Assembly: GCA_038886595.1 (NCBI GenBank)
Contig: JAWALV010000031.1
Location: 1-5,379 of the forward strand
Source: CAKZRD01 sp038886595
Lineage (GTDB): Archaea > Nanobdellota > Nanobdellia > Pacearchaeales > GW2011-AR1
Direction of reading: 5' to 3'
Length of the DNA: 5,379 nt
The notes below the pieces were generated by a model. That model was not told the DNA's origin. It saw only the letters and a list, made by a program, of their open reading frames with translations, and made no database searches. The number at the start of each line of letters is the position of its first letter. Within the stretch, counting starts at the first letter, position 1. The translations under genes were made by a program, and so were the position numbers. Of the stretch, positions 1 to 4,398 are shown piece after piece.

Positions 1-301
1 CGAAAGCGTACTTAAAACTCCATTCTGGATCTTGAGCTATGGCATCTTCACCTTTAGGAAAAGGACCTTTTAAAATATATTTAGCGTATTTATAACTGTA
101 TTGTGGATCTTGTGCTATAACTTCCTCCAATTCATCACTAACTTTATCTTTTACTATTCTTTTAGCATATAAATATACGAGTTCAGGATCTTTAATGTAG
201 GGTGATAAAAGGTTAGCGATTTCTTCGTCTTTTTCTTTTATAGCTTTTTTGAACGTTTTTTCTAGTTCTTTTGGATTTTCTAATAGATTTTTTATATCCA
301 T
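1..301 (-). CDS. Helical-repeat family protein, member 1 (3' end beyond window)
   Basis: The frame opens with ATG at 301 and stays open to the left edge, giving 100 codons of an incomplete protein. It begins MDIKNLLENPKELEKTFKKA, the family N-terminal cap. Residues 45-71 form the first repeat, with the KVSDELEEVI signature. Residues 72-97 are a canonical 26-residue repeat (YAKYILKGPFPKGED...), and another begins at 98. The cap and repeat boundaries fall at the same residue numbers as in the genes starting at 2008 and 939. The start is supported by the cap homology and by a GGAGG site (309-313) seven bases upstream. It follows the previous family gene after a 41-nt gap whose sequence recurs upstream of the gene at 2008. 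It is probably an alpha-helical solenoid; the function is unknown. I recall similar short-repeat proteins from large phage genomes but cannot name a family. Confidence 0.88.
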   Translation of the reverse strand, partial: MDIKNLLENPKELEKTFKKAIKEKDEEIANLLSPYIKDPELVYLYAKRIVKDKVSDELEEVIAQDPQYSYKYAKYILKGPFPKGEDAIAQDPEWSFKYAF

Positions 302-312
302 AATATAACCTC

Positions 313-343
313 CTTTTTTAAGAAAAATCAATAACGATAAATT
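313..343 (-). repeat. Duplicated leader, copy A (before member 1)
   Basis: Bases 320-343 are identical to 2024-2047 (24 nt). The match extends through a six-base T run to 313 with one base missing relative to the other copy. On the minus strand the repeat starts within the upstream gene's stop codon and runs up to the SD of a repeat-family gene. It could be a promoter, a processing site, or simply the flank of a duplicated gene. I see no clear -35/-10 pair in it. Confidence 0.85.
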
Positions 344-939
344 TATTTTCTTAATTCTGGATAATCTTCATAGAATTCATCTAACTTACCAATAGATTTA
401 AGGAAATCGATATATTGGTTTAAACTTTTCTCATTTTGAATTATAACTTTTTCTCCTTTTTTAAATCTATCTTTTAATATGTTTTTAGCATAAAGATAAC
501 TATATTGAGGAACTTGAGCTATTGCATCTTCTCCTTTTTCCCAAGGACCTTTAATAACGTCTTTAGTATAATGATAACTAGAATATGATTCTTTAGTTAT
601 AGTTTCTTCCCCTCTTGGAAAAGGGCCTTTAATAACCTCTTTTGCATACCAATAACTAAAATCTGGATCTTGAGCTATAACATCTTCACTTTTTGGAAAT
701 GAGTTTTTTAGTATATCTTTGGCATAATAATAACTATATTTTGGATTTTGGGCTATAACTTCTTCCAATTCATCATTAACTTTACCCCTAACAATATCTC
801 TAGCATAACGATAAATTAAATAGGGTTCTTTAATAAAGGGAACTAAAAGATGAGCTATTTCTTTATTATTTTCCTTTAATGCTTTTTCGAATTTTTTCTC
901 TAATTTAGATGGATCTTTTAACAGATCAGAGATATTCAT
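343..939 (-). CDS. Helical-repeat family protein, member 2 (5 repeats, complete)
   Basis: This is a complete 198-residue protein. The N-terminal cap (1-44) begins MNISDLLKDPSKLEKKFEKA. Residues 45-71 are the first repeat, with KVNDELEEVI. Four 26-residue repeats start at 72, 98, 124 and 150; the last carries the KDRF motif that marks the final repeat in this family. The C-terminal cap (176-198) reads YIDFLKSIGKLDEFYEDYPE and then LRK. Each repeat is predicted by eye to be two short helices (YAKDVIKG, then GEDAIAQ) joined by a Pro/Trp-containing turn, as in an alpha-solenoid. No signal peptide, membrane segment or catalytic motif is visible. Its start lies inside the end of the upstream gene (14-nt overlap), and its SD (AGAGGAAG) lies in that gene's coding sequence, so translation is probably coupled. 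Function is unknown. Confidence 0.9.
   Translation of the reverse strand: MNISDLLKDPSKLEKKFEKALKENNKEIAHLLVPFIKEPYLIYRYARDIVRGKVNDELEEVIAQNPKYSYYYAKDILKNSFPKSEDVIAQDPDFSYWYAKEVIKGPFPRGEETITKESYSSYHYTKDVIKGPWEKGEDAIAQVPQYSYLYAKNILKDRFKKGEKVIIQNEKSLNQYIDFLKSIGKLDEFYEDYPELRK
415..726 (-). repeat. Four tandem 78-bp coding repeats
   Basis: Four in-frame 78-bp units encode residues 72-175 of the protein starting at 939. They are related to the ten-unit array at 1016-1795. They start at the same residue number, so the two genes differ by whole-unit gain or loss between constant ends. Confidence 0.88.
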
Positions 940-2008
940 CTAATTCTTCCTCTAATTCTGGATAATCTTTAAGAAAATCATCTAATTTGTTAATGGATTT
1001 AAGAAACTTGATATAAGAAGAAAGATATTTTTTATCATTAACTATAGTTCTTTCTCCTTTGATGAATCTATCTTTTAATACGTTTTTAGCGTACTCATAA
1101 CTAAATTCTGGGTCTTCAGAAATAGCATCTTCTCCTTCTGGCCAAGATCCTTTAATGACTTCATTAGCATATCTATAACTCCACTCAGAAAATTGAATAA
1201 TAGCATCTTCTCCTTTTTTCCAAGGGCCTTTAATAACATCTCTAGCATAAAGATAACTATGCTTGGCACTTTGAGCTATAGCATCTTCTCCTTTTTCCCA
1301 AGGTCCTCCAATGATATCTCTAGCATAAAGATAACTACATTCCGGATCTTTAAAGAAAATATCTTCATATTCAGGAGAAGGTTTTTTAATAATATTTCTA
1401 ACATAATCGCAACTAGCTTTTGGATCTTGAAGAATAACTTTTTCTCCTTTTGGCCAAGGGCCTTTAATGACTTCTTCAGCATACCAACTACTAGAATAGG
1501 GAGACTTCAAAATAATTTTTTCACCTTCTGGCCAAGGTCCCTTAATAACATCTCTAGCATACCAATGAATATATTGTGGTTTTTCCAAGATAGCTTTTTC
1601 TCCTTTTGGCCAAGGGCCTTTAATGACTTCTTTAGCATAATGATAACTAGAATATGGATCTTTAGCTATAGTATCTTCACCTTTAGGAAATGGACCTTTT
1701 AGTACGTCTTTTGCATACAAATAACTACTTTCTGGGTCTTTAGCTATAGCATCTTCACCTTTTGGGAAAGGTCCTTTTAGTATATCTCTAGCATATTTAT
1801 AACTAAGCCATGGATCTTTAGCTATAACTTCTTCTAATTCATCACTAACTTTTCCTCTAACTATCTCGCTAGCATATTGAAGAAGTAGAGGAGTAAATCT
1901 AACAAATGGTGCTAAAACATGAGCTAATTCTGTATCTCTATTTCTTATTGCTTCTTCGAATACGTCATCTAATTTAGAGGGATCTTTTAATAGATTTGAT
2001 ATATCCAT
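926..2008 (-). CDS. Helical-repeat family protein, member 3 (11 repeats, complete)
   Basis: This is a complete 360-residue protein and the longest full member. The cap (1-44) begins MDISNLLKDPSKLDDVFEEA. Residues 45-71 are the first repeat, with KVSDELEEVI. Ten repeats of exactly 26 residues follow at 72-331, and the C-terminal cap occupies 332-360 (YIKFLKSINKLDDFLKDYPE...). Repeats open with YA(K/R)(D/E)V(I/L)KGP(F/W)PKGE and close near DPxxSYx. The seventh counted from the first repeat (202-227) is the most degenerate, with YVRNIIKKPSPEYED. The final repeat has the KDRF motif. The start is fixed by the cap homology, although the SD is poor (GTGG where member 1 has GGAGG). It lies 38 nt after the glycosylase gene and overlaps the next family gene by 14 nt. 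It is probably an elongated soluble binding or scaffold protein, but this is inferred from architecture only. Confidence 0.92.
   Translation of the reverse strand: MDISNLLKDPSKLDDVFEEAIRNRDTELAHVLAPFVRFTPLLLQYASEIVRGKVSDELEEVIAKDPWLSYKYARDILKGPFPKGEDAIAKDPESSYLYAKDVLKGPFPKGEDTIAKDPYSSYHYAKEVIKGPWPKGEKAILEKPQYIHWYARDVIKGPWPEGEKIILKSPYSSSWYAEEVIKGPWPKGEKVILQDPKASCDYVRNIIKKPSPEYEDIFFKDPECSYLYARDIIGGPWEKGEDAIAQSAKHSYLYARDVIKGPWKKGEDAIIQFSEWSYRYANEVIKGSWPEGEDAISEDPEFSYEYAKNVLKDRFIKGERTIVNDKKYLSSYIKFLKSINKLDDFLKDYPELEEELDEYL
1016..1795 (-). repeat. Ten tandem 78-bp coding repeats
   Basis: Ten consecutive in-frame units of 78 bp encode residues 72-331 of the protein starting at 2008. No unit has an indel. 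The most conserved DNA encodes KGP(F/W)PKGE. The most variable encodes unit residues 18-20, 22-23 and 26. The exact length conservation despite many substitutions indicates selection on the protein repeat rather than a very recent amplification. Confidence 0.9.
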
Positions 2009-2015
2009 ACAACCA

Positions 2016-2047
2016 CTTTTTTAAAGAAAAATCAATAACGATAAATT
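2016..2047 (-). repeat. Duplicated leader, copy B (before member 3)
   Basis: This is the partner of 313-343: 24 identical bases (2024-2047), then an extra A and the same T run. It begins at the last base of the glycosylase stop codon and ends just before the weak SD of the gene at 2008. The upstream genes of the two copies are unrelated, so the identity cannot be a by-product of homologous coding sequence on that side. Confidence 0.85.
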
Positions 2048-2397
2048 CATTTCTTTAAAGTCTCCCATCTTTTCCTACATTCATTACATCTTCTCAATAT
2101 TTCTTCTAAACTGGCTTTTTTATCGATTATATAATTTTTTACTTTTTCATCTAAATATTCTAAAATTTTTTCTTCAAATTTTAAATCTGAAGTATGATTA
2201 TAACCTCGTTTTTTCATTTCGATAGCTAATTCATCATGCCTTTCTTTAAGTTTTTTAGGCTCAAGGAGATTATTTTCTATATAACCATTCATTTTTATTT
2301 TTTTCTTCAAACTTCCTAAAAACATATGTGTTTCTAGATGTTCTCCCAAAAGATGTTTTTTACATAAAATAGAAGGATTTACCATCCACATTCTCAT
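2047..2397 (-). CDS. T4 endonuclease V (DenV)-like pyrimidine dimer DNA glycosylase
   Basis: This 116-residue protein resembles phage T4 endonuclease V (138 residues), which removes UV-induced pyrimidine dimers by cutting the glycosylic bond and then nicking the abasic site. Compared with the T4 protein as I remember it, HLLGEHLETHMFLGSLKK (15-32) aligns without gaps to its HLMAEYRELPRVFGAVRK segment, placing Glu22 at the catalytic Glu23. LKERHDELAIEMKKRGYNH (50-68) also matches. Differences: T4 uses the free amine of Thr2, exposed after Met removal, whereas this protein begins Met-Arg and Met would normally be kept; T4 Arg22 is Leu here; and a C-terminal CNEC pair (Cys104, Cys107) is added. 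The opening MRMWMVNP recalls a DenV-related subfamily. The SD GGGAGGT (2402-2408) lies within the overlapping 27-codon ORF upstream. Family membership is fairly sure; activity is less so. Confidence 0.78.
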   Translation of the reverse strand: MRMWMVNPSILCKKHLLGEHLETHMFLGSLKKKIKMNGYIENNLLEPKKLKERHDELAIEMKKRGYNHTSDLKFEEKILEYLDEKVKNYIIDKKASLEEILRRCNECRKRWETLKK

Positions 2398-2477
2398 CTA
2401 TACCTCCCATCATCTAAAACTTTTTCAAATATTTTTTCTAATTTAAATAGGGCTTCTAATAGGTCTGATATATTCAT
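2394..2477 (-). pseudogene. Orphan N-terminal cap of the repeat family (27 codons)
   Basis: An ATG at 2477 opens a 27-residue ORF, MNISDLLEALFKLEKIFEKV followed by LDDGRYR. Its first 20 residues align without gaps to the cap of the gene at 939 (MNISDLLKDPSKLEKKFEKA). Everything after the cap is gone, and the stop TGA overlaps the glycosylase ATG as ATGA. It has its own SD-like GAAGG (2483-2487) five bases upstream. It is either the stump of a deleted family gene or a retained short upstream ORF that couples translation to the repair gene, whose SD sits in its last codons. Sequence alone does not decide between these. Confidence 0.7.
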
Positions 2478-2518
2478 ATATACCTTCTATTATCATTACC
2501 CTTTTTAGAAAATCTTAT

Positions 2519-3070
2519 TTAATCTTCCAATAAACTCGAAAAATCTTTTTCTAAAACAAAATATCCTCTTTTATTTTGAATTTTGGGAAGATTTTGCTTT
2601 ATTAATTGAATTAATTTTTTATCATCATTTTCTTTTATTTTTTCTAAGAAAGAATAAGTTGCTTCAGGATAATCAAATATTCCATCTAGAATTTCGTTTT
2701 CATTAAATAAATCTATTAATCCCTCTATATAAAAGTTGTAAACATAATTTGCCCAAGAATTTTCATCATCTCTAATTTTGTCTTCATATTTTTTATCTCT
2801 CATCTTTTTAAAGTGGGCTATATAGTCAGATATATCAAACCAATCTTTTTTATAGAGAAAAGATTCTATAGGGGGTGGTAATTCTTTGTTTAATTTAAAT
2901 GAAAGAAAAAGCAAAACACCTAATACTTCTCTTTTTTTAGTAGTAGGTAAATTATCGAAATTAGATATTAGTATATCATAACAATCCTGAGCAATTTCTT
3001 TATTACTATTTTCGTCATTTATTACTGATTTTGCTATCTCTATTACTTCATCTAATGATTTATATTTCAT
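2519..3070 (-). CDS. Hypothetical protein, 183 residues, probably helical
   Basis: I do not recognise this protein. It begins MKYKSLDEVIEIAKSVINDE and looks mostly alpha-helical, charged and soluble. A hydrophobic stretch (VLGVLLFLSF, about 49-58) sits in an otherwise polar sequence and is too short for a confident membrane span. A LPPPIESF segment follows, then an aromatic, charged middle (KKDWFDISDYIAHF; ENSWANYVYNFYIEGL). It has one cysteine and no visible catalytic or metal motif. It lacks the 26-residue repeats and the caps of its neighbours. The start is well supported by a perfect AAGGAGGT site just upstream. It lies 54 nt after the divergent repeat gene and 41 nt before the orphan cap ORF. 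It may be an accessory or regulatory protein, but nothing in the sequence says so. Confidence 0.82.
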   Translation of the reverse strand: MKYKSLDEVIEIAKSVINDENSNKEIAQDCYDILISNFDNLPTTKKREVLGVLLFLSFKLNKELPPPIESFLYKKDWFDISDYIAHFKKMRDKKYEDKIRDDENSWANYVYNFYIEGLIDLFNENEILDGIFDYPEATYSFLEKIKENDDKKLIQLIKQNLPKIQNKRGYFVLEKDFSSLLED

Positions 3071-3124
3071 ATTACCTCCTTATATAATAAATACAAAAAA
3101 TCATAAAATTGATAGGCGTGGTAA

Positions 3125-3568
3125 TTATGAAGAAGATTTAAGGAATGGATAGTCGTTATAGAATTCTTCTAATTTATCTATAGATTTAAGGAATTTGATG
3201 TATATTTTTAAACTTTTGGGAGAAACTATTATAGAAGACTCCCCCTCTTTAAATCTATCGTTTAGTATAAAATAGGCATATTCTAGAACTAATTCAGAGT
3301 AACATTTAATTACTTCTTCTAATTCTTTCCATTTTTGTTTTTTTATTTTAAGATTATATTGGTGCGCTAATATTGGGTGCACTAATAAAGATTTTTCTTT
3401 TTCTGGTGGTAATTGTTTTCCGATCTTTATGGCACATTTATAAAGTAATATCGGAGAGGTTAAATAAGGAATAATTTTCTCTAATTCGTCCGATGAGAAT
3501 TTATCAAAAAACTTTTCTACTTTTTTATCTATTTCTTGAGGGTTTTTTAATAAATCAGAAATATTCAT
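3125..3568 (-). CDS. Divergent helical-repeat family protein (3 repeats)
   Basis: This 147-residue protein keeps the family plan although most of its repeat sequence has diverged. The cap begins MNISDLLKNPQEIDKKVEKF. Three units of 26 residues can be laid out at 45-70, 71-96 and 97-122. The middle unit retains ELEEVI, and the last retains YAYFILNDRFKEGE, matching the final-repeat motif of the other members. The C-terminal cap (123-147) is YIKFLKSIDKLEEFYNDYPF plus LKSSS, nearly the same as in the genes ending at 343 and 926. The conserved ends with degenerate repeats suggest an older copy or one adapted to another partner. The SD AAGGAAGAG fills the 11-nt gap after the upstream gene, indicating one transcription unit. 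Function is unknown. Confidence 0.88.
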   Translation of the reverse strand: MNISDLLKNPQEIDKKVEKFFDKFSSDELEKIIPYLTSPILLYKCAIKIGKQLPPEKEKSLLVHPILAHQYNLKIKKQKWKELEEVIKCYSELVLEYAYFILNDRFKEGESSIIVSPKSLKIYIKFLKSIDKLEEFYNDYPFLKSSS

Positions 3569-3579
3569 TTTTCTCTTCC

Positions 3580-4008
3580 TTAATCATAATTCCCTATCTC
3601 TTCATATATTACACCACATTTTTTACATTCATACACCACATCTCCTCTAAAAACTATCCCATCCATATACCCCTCTCTTTTTAATACGACAAATGAATGG
3701 GGTTCTCCATTTATACATTCTATTGGAGTAGAGAAAGAGTTATATTTCTTTCCTTCGTTTATTTTTGTATTTTCTAATATTTCCTCCACTATTATATTAC
3801 TTCCCTTATTCGTTAATTTAACTTTTAATATTTTATTTGTTTTATCTATTATAATTAAAAAATATTTCCCATTAGGTAATTCAAATTTTTTCTTTACCTG
3901 ATCGAAAAAATCCAATATTGATCCGCCAAACTCTTTTTCGAAGTCTTTTATTTCAATATCTATTCTATAGGTATTATCTTCTACCCAAATAAAATTACCC
4001 ATTTTCAT
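3580..4008 (-). CDS. Hypothetical protein with possible C-terminal zinc site, 142 residues
   Basis: I do not recognise the family. The first 80 or so residues look alpha/beta (MKMGNFIWVEDNTYRIDIEI, then GKYFLIIIDKTNKILKVKL). The C-terminal part has Cys98 and His104 (CINGEPH) followed about 24 residues later by Cys128 and Cys131 in YECKKCG. This spacing fits a one-zinc C/H + CxxC ribbon of a type seen in many small phage proteins; it could mediate protein or nucleic-acid binding. The ATG at 4008 is preferred over the in-frame ATG at 4002 because AGGAGG lies at the right distance. The end is 11 nt from the next gene. A doubtful 61-codon ORF overlaps the start by 14 nt. Zinc binding is inferred from the pattern only. 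Confidence 0.82.
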   Translation of the reverse strand: MKMGNFIWVEDNTYRIDIEIKDFEKEFGGSILDFFDQVKKKFELPNGKYFLIIIDKTNKILKVKLTNKGSNIIVEEILENTKINEGKKYNSFSTPIECINGEPHSFVVLKREGYMDGIVFRGDVVYECKKCGVIYEEIGNYD

Positions 4009-4180
4009 TTTTCCTCCTAATATTAAATTCTTTATATTTACTTAATAATATTACCGATTCTTCAATAATAAACTTATTTTTCTTTAATTTATTTGATTTC
4101 TTATCCAACTTTCTAAATCGTAAGAGGGAGATCCAAGAGGGATTTTTGGGAGGTAGAATGGTTAAGATTTGGAAGGTCAT
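3995..4180 (-). CDS. Doubtful small basic ORF, 61 residues
   Basis: An ORF starts at ATG 4180 and reads MTFQILTILPPKNPSWISLL, followed by a Lys/Asn-rich tail. It overlaps the next gene by 14 nt, the same length as the overlap at 926-939. An SD-like GAGGGAG precedes it. Against it, its SD and first codons lie inside a perfect 13-bp inverted repeat, its last codons simply read through the next gene's SD (INIRRKNENG-type), and no motif or homology is recognisable. It may be a real small protein under structural control or chance open frame in a leader RNA. Confidence 0.35.
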   Translation of the reverse strand: MTFQILTILPPKNPSWISLLRFRKLDKKSNKLKKNKFIIEESVILLSKYKEFNIRRKNENG

Positions 4181-4194
4181 TTTGGATCTCCCTC
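4124..4194. repeat. Perfect 13-bp inverted repeat with 45-nt loop
   Basis: GAGGGAGATCCAA (4124-4136) is exactly complementary to TTGGATCTCCCTC (4182-4194). Read on the minus strand, the 5' arm contains the SD-like GAGGGAG of the ORF starting at 4180, so folding would bury that site. The intervening RNA is pyrimidine-rich with ACCUCCC and CCCUC tracts. Neither arm is followed by a T run, so it is not a good intrinsic terminator. Confidence 0.8.
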
Positions 4195-4200
4195 AATATT

Positions 4201-4218
4201 TTAACTAATTATTTTCAT
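4201..4218 (-). other. Five-codon mini-ORF (MKIIS) with SD
   Basis: On the minus strand AGGGGGG (G run at 4225-4230) precedes ATG at 4218, followed by codons for KIIS and TAA. The surrounding 30 or so bases resemble the initiation region of the gene at 4008: both have AAGAAT, ATTAGG, a G-rich SD and AAAATGAAAAT. It could be a leader peptide or the stump of a duplicated gene start. Confidence 0.4.
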
Positions 4219-4273
4219 TTTCTTCCCCCCTAATATTCTTATAGATTCTTTTATGAATTACTTGATAACATTA

Positions 4274-4380
4274 ACCCTACTTTACGAGTCTTCGTTTCTC
4301 TACCAGACTATAGGTTAAATACTTTCTACTTCCTCACTAACCGGATCCACGAGACTTAAAGTTTAAAAAGAGTAGGGGGT
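4274..4380 (-). ncRNA. Candidate structured RNA with nested stems
   Basis: About 107 nt in the non-coding stretch can form three nested stems: CCCTACT (4275-4281) with AGTAGGG (4371-4377); AGTCTTCGT (4287-4295) with ACGAGACT (4349-4356), one bulged base; and GGTTA (4313-4317) with TAACC (4338-4342), extended by a G-U pair only on the minus strand. A competing fold pairs TTAACC (4271-4276) with GGTTAA (4313-4318) and AGTCT (4287-4291) with AGACT (4305-4309). It matches no RNA class I know. It may be a leader element for downstream genes, a separate small RNA, or chance pairing. Confidence 0.4.
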
Positions 4381-4398
4381 GACCTAAATCTTACTCTT
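4365..4398 (-). terminator. Possible intrinsic terminator after the VWA-like gene
   Basis: Read on the minus strand, AAGAGTA (4398-4392) pairs with TACTCTT (4374-4368), and the run TTTTT ends at 4365. An alternative keeps AAGAG/CTCTT and adds TAGG/CCTA. The 5' arm overlaps the gene's last codons and stop. The stem is AT-rich with a long loop and a short U run, so it may be weak. Its 3' arm overlaps the strand used by the outer stem of the neighbouring structured element. Confidence 0.4.

Noticed and set aside
1075..1482. Two further minus-strand frames (1075-1269 and 1276-1482)
   Set aside because: They are alternate-frame readings of the repeat gene at 926-2008, without SD sites or independent homology.
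1193..1702. Plus-strand open frame of 169 codons
   Set aside because: It is the antisense of the 78-bp repeats; its own periodic FFSFWPR pattern is a reflection of the conserved repeat codons, and it lies wholly inside a certain gene.
415..1795. CRISPR array or satellite, from the regular 78-bp periodicity
   Set aside because: The repeats are in-frame protein repeats with diverged sequence across the whole unit and no conserved-repeat/unique-spacer alternation.
2047..2477. Frameshifted single gene joining the 27-codon ORF and the glycosylase
   Set aside because: The glycosylase has a family-typical MRMW start and its own strong SD, and the upstream peptide belongs to a different family, so a fusion is unlikely.
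3493..3684. Plus-strand frame of 63 codons
   Set aside because: It is antisense to the ends of two well-supported genes, and its hydrophobic Phe/Ile-rich content is expected from antisense of Lys/Glu/Asn-rich codons.
4231..4270. Sigma-70-like promoter (TATAAG with a TTATCA upstream) before the mini-ORF
   Set aside because: The spacing is about 19 nt and both hexamers are poor; in such AT-rich DNA this is expected by chance.
4284..4312. Self-cleaving ribozyme core (hammerhead-like GAAA and GUC pieces)
   Set aside because: The required CUGANGA core is absent on both strands and the pieces are in the wrong order.
4274..4380. tRNA gene, because a 7-bp stem ends the element
   Set aside because: There is no T-loop GTTCGANTC-type sequence, no anticodon arm at the right distance, and the length of over 100 nt does not fit on either strand.
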